Both the position numbers and the translations under genes were made by a program. From Conidiobolus incongruus B7586 (taxonomy: Eukaryota > Entomophthoromycota > Entomophthoromycetes > Entomophthorales > Conidiobolaceae), in assembly GCA_000697335.1 (NCBI GenBank), contig JNEM01013174.1, forward strand, positions 1 through 12,469: a stretch of 12,469 nucleotides of DNA, in the 5' to 3' direction. Below, piece after piece: positions 1-9,878 of this stretch. Below the pieces are notes generated by a model. It was given only the letters and a program-made list of their open reading frames with translations. It was not told the origin of the DNA and ran no database searches. How positions within the stretch are numbered: the stretch's first letter is position 1; each line of letters starts with the position of its first letter.

Positions 1-489
1 CTTATTTAATAATTAATAAATAAAACAATTAATAATAATTTTTATATTTCTTTTTAATTAAATAATTTTTATTAGATATTTTTAATATAAATCAAAAATA
101 TTTGTAATTTTTATAATAATTATAAATTATATAAAACTAAGCCTATAAAAGATTTTTTAAATAAACAACTAGAGAAAACTACCATAATTAGTATTTTCAA
201 TTGATTATAACTTATATGGTTATAATATTTTTAAAAATTAAATTATATGCTTATAAAAAAAATATTCTTAAAAATAAACTAAATTAGTTTATAAAATATC
301 AAAATATAGTTTTTAATAAAAAAAATAATCTTTTAAGTATTAATAACTTATCACAAATATTATGAGAAGTTAATAACAATAAAATAAAGTATTAATTATA
401 TATTATATAATAAATTTTATAAATTATATATTTATACTTTAATTTAATTTTAGTTTTAAAATTATAATATTACTTAATATCTATATTAA
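1..489 (+). mobile_element. Mariner copy A, 3' part, heavily decayed, cut by the window edge
   Basis: This stretch aligns by eye along its whole length with 2218-2712 of the better-preserved mariner in the same window. Shared landmarks are the start (CTTATTTAATA), the block around the second catalytic Asp (115-117, GAT changed to AAT), GATTATAA before the third Asp (position 218-220, now GGT), TTAATAAAAA, and the 3' terminal repeat ending ATTAA at 489, followed by the TA target at 490-491. Most differences replace G or C by A or T, and small indels break the frame. The 5' half lies outside the window. No reading frame survives. It is the oldest or most heavily mutated of the three mariner copies. 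The alignment was done by eye. Confidence 0.8.
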
Positions 490-1393
490 TATTAGTATTT
501 AATTAAATCATTTTAATTTAACCTATAATCACTAAATTATTTATCATTATTAATTTAAACTATTAATGATAAAATTTAATTTTGGAAAAAAATTGGGATT
601 TTTAAGATAAACAAACTATTATTATTTAATTAAATATAAAATAAAAATTGATCTATATTATACCTTTATTATTTTATTTATAAACTTTAATCACACAAAA
701 AACGAAACAAATAATATGATTATATATTATAATATTGATTAATATAATATTAAATCTTAGAAAATAATATAAACTAATAATAGCAAGGAAAGATTAACAA
801 AAATTTTAGACAAAAAAACAGAATATTTTTATTAACCAAATCAATTATGTTTTTATAATCAAATTAATATTTTAACTATATATTACTTAAGGAATCAAAA
901 TATAATATGTATATATGGAACAATATATAAAAAATTAAATAACTAATATTTTAATATATTAATAGCTTAAGGATTCTTTAATATTAAACTTTTAAAAAAT
1001 TGATTACCTAGTATATATAAATTTTTTAATAATAAAACAGCCTGTTTAATAATATAATTTATATTTTAATTTAAAATTAATTTGAGGAATATTGATATTT
1101 TAATATAATTCTCAAATTTGAAAGGCTTTCAAATCAATAATAAATAGGTTATTTATCTTAAAAATATTAAATAAATCATTTGATAAAAAATTGTTATAAT
1201 TTGATTAATATAGGTTATTTAAGTAAAATCTTTCTTTCCAAAGTTATTCAATATAGGTTTCAAAAATGGTTATAATTTTTATAGATTATATACTTTAAAT
1301 TTACTAATTATCTAATATCTTTGATAAAACTATAAAAAGTAAGTTTAATTTGTAAATATATAACAAATTATATCTAAAAATTCAAAAATATTA
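490..1393. other. AT-rich spacer between two mariner copies, no gene seen
   Basis: No open frame, tRNA or recognisable transposon motif was found on either strand. It has a weak inverted repeat, AATTTGAG at 1079-1086 with CTCAAATT at 1111-1118, and a 10-bp-arm A/T palindrome at 540-573. Both could be chance in sequence this AT-rich. Given its neighbours it is probably decayed transposon DNA, but nothing in it shows which kind. Confidence 0.6.
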
Positions 1394-1424
1394 TTAGTAT
1401 GGAAATTAAGAAATGGCAAATTTT
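1394..1424 (+). repeat. Left terminal inverted repeat of mariner copy B
   Basis: It begins TTAGTATGGAAATTAAG and matches the reverse complement of 2682-2712, with a few mismatches and one indel over about 30 bp. It directly follows the TA target at 1392-1393. The transposase would bind here and cut at the outer edge. Confidence 0.85.
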
Positions 1425-1584
1425 TTAATTTTGGATCTTTCAAACATATTATACATTTTGAAAGATTATATATATATAAAATATATAGGAAAATAAATAT
1501 TTTCAAACTATATATATATATTCAATTTTAATAATTTTTTTTATTAAAATATTTTGATTTTAAAATTTACACTTAAACTTAATC

Positions 1585-2618
1585 ATGCTTAAACCAGATT
1601 GTGATTATCAAAAGGCTTTTATTTTTGTATCTTTAAAACTTAACCATAAACCCTCTAAAATCATCCAAAACTTGCAAACAGCTTATGGAGATGGTGCTTT
1701 ATCTAAAACTACCATATATCGCTGGATTTGTGATTTTAAAGCTAGAAGGGACACTATTCAAAATTTACCAAAATCTGGAAGACCAATTTCTATTGTCACT
1801 CTTTTACTTACCAATAGAGTAAAAAATATATTAAGAAATACCCTTTTATTTCTGCTAGAGAACTATCAAAGCAATTTAATATTAATTATACAAGCATGTT
1901 ATATTCACTTAAGTTTAAACTTGGATTAATTAATAAAAATGCAAAATGGATACCTTATAATTTAACAGAAGCCTAAAAGAAAACTAGAGTAGCTATAGCT
2001 AAACTAAACTTATTAAGGTATAACCAAAAACAAAGGTTTTTACAGCAAATACTTACAATTGATGAATCTTGGATTCCTTTATATAATCCTTTACCTAAAA
2101 ATAAAACAAGATGTTGGGTTAAGCCAAATCAACCCCCTCCACAAATTCCAATGAATAAACACTTTGAATATAAGCAAATGATAATTGTTGTAATGGATTA
2201 TAATGGTATATAGTCTTCTTATTTAATACCTCAAGGAAAATTAATTAATAGTAAGTTATATATTACTTTTTTAAATAAAACAATTTCTATATGGTGTTCT
2301 CAATATAAATTAAGGACACCTATTATTTTGCATGATAATTGCAAAATACATAAAGCTAAAGCTGTAAAAGATTTTTTATATAAAAAAAATTGGAGGGAGT
2401 TACCACATCTAGTATATTCACCTGATTATAATCCATGTGATTATAATTGTTTTGGACAATTAAAAAAACAGCTTGCAGGAAAAAAAATTCCTGCAAACAA
2501 ATTAAATTGGTTTGTGAAACATCAAATTTCAGTCCTTAATAAAAAGAACTGTTTTTTAGGTATTAGAAGCTTACCAAAGGTATGGAAAAGAGTTATTAAT
2601 AATAAAGGAGGCTATTAA
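1585..2618 (+). pseudogene. Mariner D,D34D transposase, broken by one frameshift and two stops
   Basis: The whole span equals about 344 codons, matching typical mariner transposases (Mos1 has 345 aa). It starts at ATG 1585. Residues 1-70 are the mariner N-terminal DNA-binding region, with helix-turn-helix text ALSKTTIYRW and the linker SGRP. A 1-nt deletion near 1830-1836 moves the rest to the next frame, which continues through SARELSK, WIPYNLTEA and TIDESW. The three catalytic aspartates are at 2061-2063 (DES), 2334-2336 (HDN) and 2439-2441 (SPDYNPCDY). Exactly 34 residues separate the last two, the mariner signature. In-frame TAA (1974-1976) falls where the family has Gln, and TAG (2211-2213) interrupts the core; both fit C-to-T or G-to-A change. 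The end is TAA at 2616-2618. It cannot give an active enzyme. Confidence 0.93.
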
Positions 2619-2681
2619 TTTTATATTATTCATTAAATTTTATATATTATTTATTAATTTATTTGTTTAATTTTAATTTTA

Positions 2682-2712
2682 AAATTGTGCCATTACTTAA
2701 TTTCTGCACTAA
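2682..2712 (-). repeat. Right terminal inverted repeat of mariner copy B
   Basis: On the minus strand it begins TTAGTGCAGAAATTAAG. The same terminus appears at 10878 (copy C, one change in the first 17 bases) and, more decayed, at the end of copy A (489). Three independent copies sharing this end fix the element boundary, with TA immediately outside in each. Confidence 0.88.
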
Positions 2713-3606
2713 TAAATGTAAATTTAAAAGAGCAAATTTAAAATAAAAGTTTACAAGATATTTATTATTATAATATAACAAGGGTTTGGCTTAACTTTAT
2801 TATTTTATAAAAGAAGACTTAAAATAATGATAAAATAGCTTACTTAATATACTATTAGATTTATTAAAGGTTGAAAATATATTAATCAATATATTTTATT
2901 AGATATTATCTCAGGTTTTATAAACTCATATATTAATATCAATAAATATTGTCTGATATCATAAAATATAACAATGGTTGATAGTAATTAGAAAAGAATA
3001 GTATGATTTCAAGAGGAAGAAGAGGAACTACGTTGATTAACTTTAATATAGTTATCTATATGATGAGTAAATTTCAAAGTATATATTACTTAGGAAGTTA
3101 GATGTTGAAATTAAGATTAAATGATATATAAAAATTGAGAAAAATAGTGTTTCATCATAAATAATAAATTTAGTATATTTTTTTAATGTAATTGACTATT
3201 AATATATATTTCATTGAATAAATTTATATTATAACAGAATCTATTCTCTAATTTTAAATTTTTTTATAATTGATAACTTAAGTATTTATTGGATAATGTT
3301 ATTTTCATGATCAAGTCTTATATATTAATTACATTCAAATCTGAATTAAAGTTTTCTTATTATTTTTTAATACCCAAATCTGTATAATTTAAATAAAAAT
3401 TTGAATATATTTATATTATCTAATAATAATATTAATTATTTATATATTTCGATAGTTTACCAATTCTTAATAAAAAAAGAAATATAGTAAAAATATAAAT
3501 AGTTTTCAAGATAAAGTCAATAATATATAACAATTTTAATATAATTGTATCAATTTTATCATTAATAATATGATTCAACACTATCAAGAGTTTTTATTTA
3601 GTTTGC

Positions 3607-3623
3607 TATATATATATATATAT
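3607..3623. repeat. (TA)8 microsatellite
   Basis: Seventeen bases of uninterrupted alternating T and A. It is a simple repeat with no evident function. Confidence 0.9.
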
Positions 3624-4797
3624 CACGTAAGTTCTATTAATCCTGGAATTTTATATATTTTTCAATTAAAATTCAATATATACTAAATCTCATTATTTTT
3701 ATAATCTTGATTAGACAAATAAATATTTTACCTTTCACTTTTTCAAGCATTTACTACTAACCTCTGATTATTATTAATCACAATTATCTCTTAATATTTG
3801 TGATTACTTTTATGGTTTATTTACATTAATATCTTTTATCATTAAGCTCTATATGTAATGTTTAAAAAATTTAATTTTAATATAGCAATTTTTTATGTTA
3901 GCATTAATTAAAGCTTTACTCTGGACAATATTCGATTTACTACTAAAGTTACAAACAGTCATTTATAATATAATAATAATATTTTAACTATGATATTTAT
4001 TATATAATTCAATTATTAATTTATCTAATATTAATACATTATATATTATTTAAAAAATTTTAAATATTATATCCAATTTGAATAACAACTATAAGATTTT
4101 CATTATAAACTAATTAATATTATATTTTCTAATATCTAAATATATTTCTGATAGGTTATTTAAAAGCAATATAAATTCAGTTTGATATATTTTATTAAAA
4201 GATAATAAGGATTATATATAAAATTATAATAAATCCAACAATAAAATATAATTAAAGTATAACTTCATTTATCACTATTATAATAATCTAATATATTATA
4301 ATATATACTGTTTTATTAATATTTACTCAAACTTTAATAAAATTTAAAAATATTTAAAAATGCAATAATTAACGTTATAATATATAACCATTATATCTAT
4401 CTATTTGAATAAGAATGAAACTATTAACAATTAATATATATCGATTCAATTGGTATAATACTATTGAAATTCAACATTTAATTTATATTTTAAATAAATT
4501 GTTATTAATTAAATTACAATATATAGAAATCAAATTTTTCAAATTGGAGCATATTTTAAATTAAATACATTTGATATTTAATTCAATTTTATTTAAAAAC
4601 ATTTCAATTTCTTGCATTGTATACGATTCCAAGACAATAACTTAAAATAACTATTTAATCACGATTATTTATAATGCTATGTACTGTTTTAATATTGAAC
4701 TTATTTAATATACATGTTTTGGAATATCACAATTTATTATATATTCAATTGACTTGTAAATTCTTCAAAATTGAATAAACCGTGACATTCAAAATTG

Positions 4798-4802
4798 CCA
4801 AT
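4798..4802 (+). promoter_or_regulatory. Possible CCAAT box of the CAF-1 subunit gene
   Basis: CCAAT lies about 140 bp before the start codon at 4940, in a stretch less AT-rich than the DNA further upstream. CCAAT is the binding core of the HAP/NF-Y complex. A single pentamer is weak evidence. Confidence 0.25.
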
Positions 4803-4939
4803 CAAATTGTTATTGTTAAAACCATCCCATATTTTATTTTCGCATATTCACTAAAATAAATTTTAGTAGAATCAAATTCCATCACCCACACATAGTATAC
4901 TGAAAGAATATTCAATTTGTAAATCATATTAATTGAGTT

Positions 4940-6797
4940 ATGAAATTAAAAACAATTCAAATAAATTGGCACGGCAATCCCTCAGAATCTATATTTTCAA
5001 TTGATTTTCAAAATCCCTCGGACCCAGAACAATGGTCACTGGAGGACAAGACGGAACCTATGATCAGATTTGCAACTGCTGGTGGTGACCATAAAGTTAG
5101 AGTAACATCCATACCCACATCATATTGATAGAGTTATTATAATCTGGTTTTAGATTTGGAGACTTACTCACCACGCAACAACTCCTGATGTCTTATCCCA
5201 GCGCGATCAACCCTTAAATTTCAATTCCACCATCCAGGAGTTTCCAAAAATCCAATACTTAGCAACTTTGGATCGTCATCCCAGTCCTGTTAATGCTGTG
5301 AGATTCTCACCGGACGGGAAATTATTAGCTAGTGGGGGCGACGATGGTAGCATTGTTCTCTGGAGGCAGAAGGTTGTCAAGAATGATATTGATAGAGAGA
5401 CTGGGTTTCCAAAATTACATAATGTTAATGATGAATTTGCGTTGGAGGTTTGGAATCCCGTATTGATTTTTAGGTATTTAAAATATTAATAACTGTGAAT
5501 ATGAGAAAGATTTACAAAAGTTTAGAGGGTCTCTGAGTGATATTTACGATTTGAATTGGAGTAACTGTGGTAAATTTTTAATTTCGGGAAGTGTTGATAA
5601 TACTGCTAGAGTTTGGGATATTAGCAATGGTAATTTGTTAAATATATATGATCGAATTTATTTTAATTGGTATTAGGATCTTGTCTAGTAACTTTATCGG
5701 ATCATCATCACTATGTCCAAGGAGTGTGTTGGGATCCTATTGGTGAATTTTTTGTGAGTCAGAGTAGTGACAGGTACTTCATTTCAAAAATAATAGCATA
5801 ATTGATATTGAATAGAAAACTTGTAGATCTGTCAAAATTTACTACTATCCCACAATCAAACATATTGAGCAATCCAAACTTGTAGCATCTCACAGTAGAT
5901 TGACAGTTCCCAACAAATCCTCAAAACCTGTCCAAAAGGAAAATGGAGACCAACCCACCGCACCAGTTCCTGCAACAAAATCTATCAATTTGTACCAATC
6001 TGAAGCACTTATTTCATTCTTCAGACGCCCTTGCTTCTCTCCAGATGGTTCTTTGTTATTGACACCTGCTGGTATTGGTTCAAAGGGTAGTTCCGATTAT
6101 TGTGTTCATATTTATCCTAGATGCAATTTGCTAAGGTACTCAAATATTTCATAGTTCATCTTTAGATTCACTAATTCCATCTAGTTCACCTCCCCTGCGT
6201 CTATCCGGTTTCAAGTCCCCAGTGATTGCTGTACGTTGCAGTCCCAAACTGTACCCCTTGGTTCCCAACGTACCTTCACAATTCGATCTCCCATACAGAA
6301 TGATCATTGCTTGCGCTACTCAAGATTCCGTGGTGATTTATGATACTCAGCACAAGGAACCGTTAAGTATGGTGACAAAGATTCATTATAAAACGTTGAC
6401 AGATTTAGCATGGTAAATAATTTTTAGATTCTTATAGTTGTAAATATTTATAATTGTTAGGTCCAATGACGGCCAATACCTGTTCGTTTCGTCCACAGAC
6501 GGTTACTGTACACTCGTTCAATTCGATCCTAACGAACTCGAAGCCTCTTCTTCAGAGTGCACGACAATCTCCTTGGAAGCAGCTCAATCTCGTCTCAAAG
6601 GCACCAACACCAACATTCCTGGATTAGAAAAATTCCAAACTGATATTAAAAAGAGAGTGACTAATAAAGAAATTGTAGTGCAGACACCGCCTAGCAGTGC
6701 AACGGTTACGATCACTAAGAATGGGTCAACAAATACTGGGAATGGAACACCTAAGAAGAGACGAATTGTACCGACGTTAGTAATTCAAGATGACTGA
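4940..6797 (+). CDS. CAC2: Chromatin assembly factor 1 subunit B (p60/Cac2), WD40 protein, 7 exons
   Basis: This is the WD40 subunit of CAF-1, the nuclear chaperone that deposits new H3-H4 behind the replication fork with the help of Asf1 and PCNA. Exons: 4940-5101, 5154-5473, 5526-5629, 5677-5773, 5827-6135, 6185-6412, 6461-6797; 518 aa, stop TGA. All six introns are GT-AG and 47-53 nt long. Intron 5 ends with a CACTAAT branch site. The protein starts MKLKTIQINWH, as in p60 orthologues (human MKVITCEIAWH). WD repeats include GGDHKVRIW (48-56), RFSPDGKLLASGGDDGSIVLW (104-124), SVDNTARVWD (183-192) and YVQGVCWDPIGE (208-219, nearly identical to human). FFRR at 292-295 followed by SPDGSLLLTPAG (299-310) is diagnostic of the family; LPYR and DSVVIYDTQ follow at 366-386. 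Residues about 253-285 form a Pro/Lys-rich loop. The tail PKKRRIVPTL (504-513) resembles both a nuclear signal and the B-domain-type Asf1-binding motif. No in-frame stops or missing blades were seen. Confidence 0.96.
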
Positions 6798-7080
6798 GAC
6801 AAAACTATCCTTATAATTTTTATATTATATCATAAAATTTTCTCAGCATTAAGTAGTGGTCAATTTTTGAACTTTTATTACCAATTTTAAAAATATATAT
6901 TAAATAGTATTCAATAATTTTAATATTTAAAATTTAATATTTTACTTTTTTTAAAATTAAAATTTTTCAAGTAATAAATAATATAATTTATAAAAAAATT
7001 TGGAAACTATTGAAATTTTTATTTCATCTAAGTTTATAATTATTATTATTGTTTTGAATATCAAATATTTAATTTGACCA

Positions 7081-7433
7081 TTATATAATTACAATGCCAG
7101 TTGCTAGCATTATATAAAACAAGTAGCTAAGGCAGGTAAGCTATTGTTAGTAAGTGACAGTACTAGATTAAAGGCTTTGTTGAGAAGATGAAAGGGTGTT
7201 ATTATTACCTTATCAAAGGTCCACTGACCTCCCTTAGTTAGATTTACGACTTCAGTCATTTTATACTCTGTTAATTGGCTAAAGACATTGTTTAAAGGTG
7301 AGATAGGTTTTAGGAAAATGAAGTTTTTAAAATGATTTACCTTCCAGAGTAACATCCCCATAAGGAAATAGCTAGTGAGGCAAAGATCTTTGGGCAAGTT
7401 ACCATCTAAATAACCATAATATGATTCATGCAT
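7081..7433 (-). CDS. Probable small two-helix membrane protein, 3 exons, unknown function
   Basis: Not recognised as any family. Proposed exons on the minus strand are 7433-7341, 7265-7209 and 7140-7081, giving 69 aa from ATG 7433 to TAA 7081. Both introns begin GTAA. Intron 2 (68 nt) ends TACTAACAATAG, a perfect consensus branch site just before the acceptor. Intron 1 (75 nt) is less certain: acceptors at 7279, 7268 or 7266 are possible, only 7266 keeps the frame open, and because 75 is a multiple of three the unspliced frame is also open. The product has hydrophobic stretches near residues 19-30 and at the C-terminus (about 51-69), joined by a polar segment with VNLTKGGQWTFDK. The region is clearly less AT-rich than its flanks. 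A TATAAAAA lies about 40 bp before the start. It converges with the CAF-1 gene, leaving 283 bp between the stops. Confidence 0.45.
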
Positions 7434-9741
7434 TATTGGGATTGAATTTTGATATGATTTATTAAATATGATTTTTATATTTTGACAAGATAATTAATAT
7501 TTCAATAAAATTATATATCAATATTTTGAATAAATTATATTTTCTATAATATAAATTTTATCAACCAAAATATTAATTTGAATAATTTTCACAATACACC
7601 AATTCTAACATAAACCTAATTCATAATATATTATTTTTATCTCATTATTATTTCATTAATTTATTGAATCAATCTATCAAAACCTAATACATTCATATAA
7701 ATTTGGGTAATTGTAAGGATTTTATTAGTTTTAATAATTATTTTAAACAATAGAAGGATACTTAATAGGTGAATTAGTAAACATAATTAGTTGATCAAAC
7801 TTAATTTTCATCATATTGTTTTATAAATCTTTTCTAATTTAATATTTTTATTATATGAAGAATTAATCAAAAATTTAATATTGTTATTGAAATCGTTCTA
7901 GTCAACATTTCAGTAGTTACATTGTTACACTTTGAAATTCTGATTCTATTATTGCATGTACTAATAAAACCACTCTTGTTATATTCAATATATAAACCAT
8001 TTATAAATAAAATATTCAATAATCAATCCAACTAATAGGATTTTAGTGTATTAAATATTTTGTTGATTTTAATATTGATTCTCAACTCAAAAAATATTCT
8101 AATAATAATATTAATAATATTAGGATTAATTAGTTTTTAATGGTGAAGTATTGTAAACATGGTGCATTTTGAAGAGGATAACACTCTTTCATATATCTAA
8201 TTAATATTGATATGTTTTTTAAAAATAAATATATTGATCATTATGACGTTTTTAACTTTAATATTAATTAATAAAATGTTTTGATCAATTAGTGTTTTTT
8301 AAATCATTTTGTCCGAATTTTTAAATTTTGCGGTTAAATTGTACATCTAATTTACTGAATATTCAAAGAGTTGATTTATTTCCTGTTTTGAATGTTCAGT
8401 ATACCATATTGGATATTTGTTGCCCAATTTCTTTGCTATTATACTTTATTGGTACAATACACACTATATATGTAAGTTAATTATGATTATATTATAAACT
8501 ATAAATTCATTAATTCACAGTAAAACCTTCTAATGTCTAATAAAAAATTAGGTTTCATATTTAATATTAGTAAAAAATATATAAAATATATTATATTTAT
8601 TTGCCATTAATGTTCATATTATAAAAATACTCCATAATCTTATTTTATTTTATATAAATTTTTTAATAAAACTGCAATGAATATTAAACCCAATGGCCCA
8701 TCTAAATAAATTTATTATAAAGATATGAGAGTATTAAAATCTGGGATAAAATATATTTTTAAAATTATAATTATAATCGGAGTAAGTTTTATATTTCATA
8801 ACTTCATAACTCAGGTACAAAGTTATTTTTAAAAAAAACATTAATAATTTATTACATTTATACTGCCAAGGTTGATATCTTGTCAAAGAATAAATATTTG
8901 GAACTTAAAAAATATGATAAATTAAAATAAATAGCTATATTTGTTTAATGATTTAATTTTAATATTTCAATATATTTAATAAATTTATATTTTTCTTATA
9001 TTATTTTTATTAATAACTTTCCTATTATTTTAACCTAATATTATTTTTTTAAATTAATTGTAAATTTTTTCATCAATTAATGCCATAATATTTATTGGAA
9101 ACTAATATAATACTTAATATCAAATTATATCATTTTAATATTCTTGATTTGAATTCGACATCTTATAAATTGCAATATAAAGTTATTCAATTAACTGAGA
9201 TATATACAAAGTAGAGAATATATAATTGTCTAATTTGTAAACAATACTATTAACTAAAATATATAATAATAAAAATAAATATAAAAAAATAATGAATATA
9301 AAATTGGAAATTAAATCTGATTTTCATCCAATATATATTTATAATAACTAAAAATAACATATAATAACATATTCTTTATAAAATATAATTAGAAAATTCA
9401 AGTTGGATATTATTTTAAAATGATAATATAAATATAAATTTTTCAAAAATGATAAAAATAAACTTGATTTCATATATTTTTTTGCTATTTTATATAAATT
9501 TCAAAAATTAGGATAATCAAAATTGGCTTAATAGTTATCCTAGTTTAATACCTATTGAAAGTAAATGTGTAAATTGTTCTGTTGTATTTAGCAATTATTT
9601 ATATAAAATCCTGTTTGAATTTATGTTTTACCTATTTAATAACTAACTGTTAAATATCGGGTTAATAAATTAATAAATTTGTTGATTAATTAATATTTCT
9701 AAGTACTAATTTGAATAATTTATAATTGTAATACTATTTTC
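7434..9741. other. 2.3-kb gene-free region with one more complex island
   Basis: No protein-coding frame or tRNA was recognised on either strand. Most of it is low-complexity A/T. About 8140-8470 is visibly more complex, with TGGTGAAGTATTG, CATGGTGCATTTTGAAGAGG and the hairpin at 8354-8400. The short frame starting ATGGTGAAG near 8141 codes for only ten residues. The island could be a noncoding RNA or a remnant of a gene; neither can be shown. Confidence 0.5.
8354..8400. repeat. Inverted repeat able to form a 14-bp-arm hairpin
   Basis: ACTGAATATTCAAA (8354-8367) faces TTTGAATGTTCAGT (8387-8400) across a 19-nt loop. Thirteen of 14 positions pair directly and the remaining T-G pair can wobble in RNA. 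Unlike most palindromes in this window the arms contain G and C. It could belong to a structured RNA, a protein-binding palindrome or the ends of a tiny element. The sequence does not decide between these. Confidence 0.5.
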
Positions 9742-9770
9742 CCAATCCTCCAATATAATATATAACCAAT
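9742..9770 (+). promoter_or_regulatory. Cluster of three CCAAT boxes upstream of the secreted protein gene
   Basis: CCAAT occurs at 9742-9746, 9750-9754 and 9766-9770, all on the coding strand and 109-137 bp before the start codon at 9879. Three copies within 29 bp are unexpected in DNA this poor in C. This is the target of the HAP/NF-Y complex. Four CCAT cores (9778, 9787, 9811, 9822) follow before the TATA box. Regulation by these sites is inferred. Confidence 0.5.
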
Positions 9771-9830
9771 TATTTTGCCATTAAAGCCATTATCATTTTA
9801 AATTTTAAAACCATTGAATAGCCATAGCAT

Positions 9831-9837
9831 TATAAAT
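9831..9837 (+). promoter_or_regulatory. TATA box of the secreted protein gene
   Basis: TATAAAT lies 48 bp before the start codon at 9879, downstream of the CCAAT cluster and in the expected order and spacing. TATA-like strings are common in this AT-rich DNA, so position is the main support. Confidence 0.4.
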
Positions 9838-9878
9838 AACTTACCTTGAAAATCTTTAATCTCTTGGCAATTATCAAT

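Larger units (their letters stand above)
1394..2712 (+). mobile_element. Mariner element copy B, full length with both ends, inactive
   Basis: A 1,319-bp DNA transposon of the Tc1/mariner superfamily, close to the usual length of about 1.3 kb. The 3' end read on the minus strand begins TTAGTGCAGAAATTAAG. The 5' end begins TTAGTATGGAAATTAAG, so the ends are imperfect inverted repeats of roughly 30 bp. Both are flanked by TA (1392-1393 and 2713-2714), the target duplication of the superfamily. It holds one broken transposase gene (1585-2618) with about 190 bp of 5' and 94 bp of 3' noncoding sequence. It is the least mutated of the three mariner copies here and so probably the youngest insertion. 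Confidence 0.92.
2715..4939. other. 2.2-kb gene-free AT-rich region upstream of the CAF-1 subunit gene
   Basis: No coding frame, tRNA or transposon motif was recognised on either strand. Small features are a purine-rich patch (AAGAGGAAGAAGAGGAAC, about 3011-3028), a (TA)n microsatellite at 3607-3623, and a short inverted repeat, TAATCACAA at 3775-3783 with TTGTGATTA at 3798-3806. The last ~150 bp are somewhat richer in C and G and presumably contain the promoter of the downstream gene. Confidence 0.6.

Noticed and set aside
540-573. Palindromes such as 540-573, 1079-1118 and 3775-3806 as MITEs or structured RNAs
   Set aside because: Arms of 8-10 bp made almost wholly of A and T are expected by chance at this composition, and none has target duplications or repeats elsewhere in the window.
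1974-2213. A reassigned genetic code (TAA/TAG read as Gln), suggested by TAA at a Gln position in the mariner transposase
   Set aside because: The 518-codon CAF-1 gene uses CAA and CAG for Gln and has no in-frame TAA or TAG, and the secreted protein ends at TAG where homology-like structure ends. Transposon stops fit C-to-T decay, and a frameshift in the same element shows it is dead.
1146-4165. TAGGTTATTTA repeated near 1146, 1211 and 4154
   Set aside because: Three dispersed 11-mers in DNA this AT-rich carry little information and have no shared context.
5268-5489. Separate short open frames at 5268, 5900, 6222 and 6573
   Set aside because: They begin at TTG or GTG codons and are pieces of the CAF-1 exons cut by introns, not separate genes.
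6136-6154. A 19-nt mini-intron in the CAF-1 gene (first AG after the donor at 6136)
   Set aside because: The frame stays open this way, but all other introns are 47-53 nt. The acceptor at 6184 gives 49 nt and has a CACTAAT branch site just before it.
7089-7160. A plus-strand gene using the donor-like GCAG/GTAAGC at 7136
   Set aside because: The plus-strand frame from ATG near 7094 ends after seven codons, and no plus-strand branch site or continuing frame fits. The minus strand has two donors and a TACTAAC.
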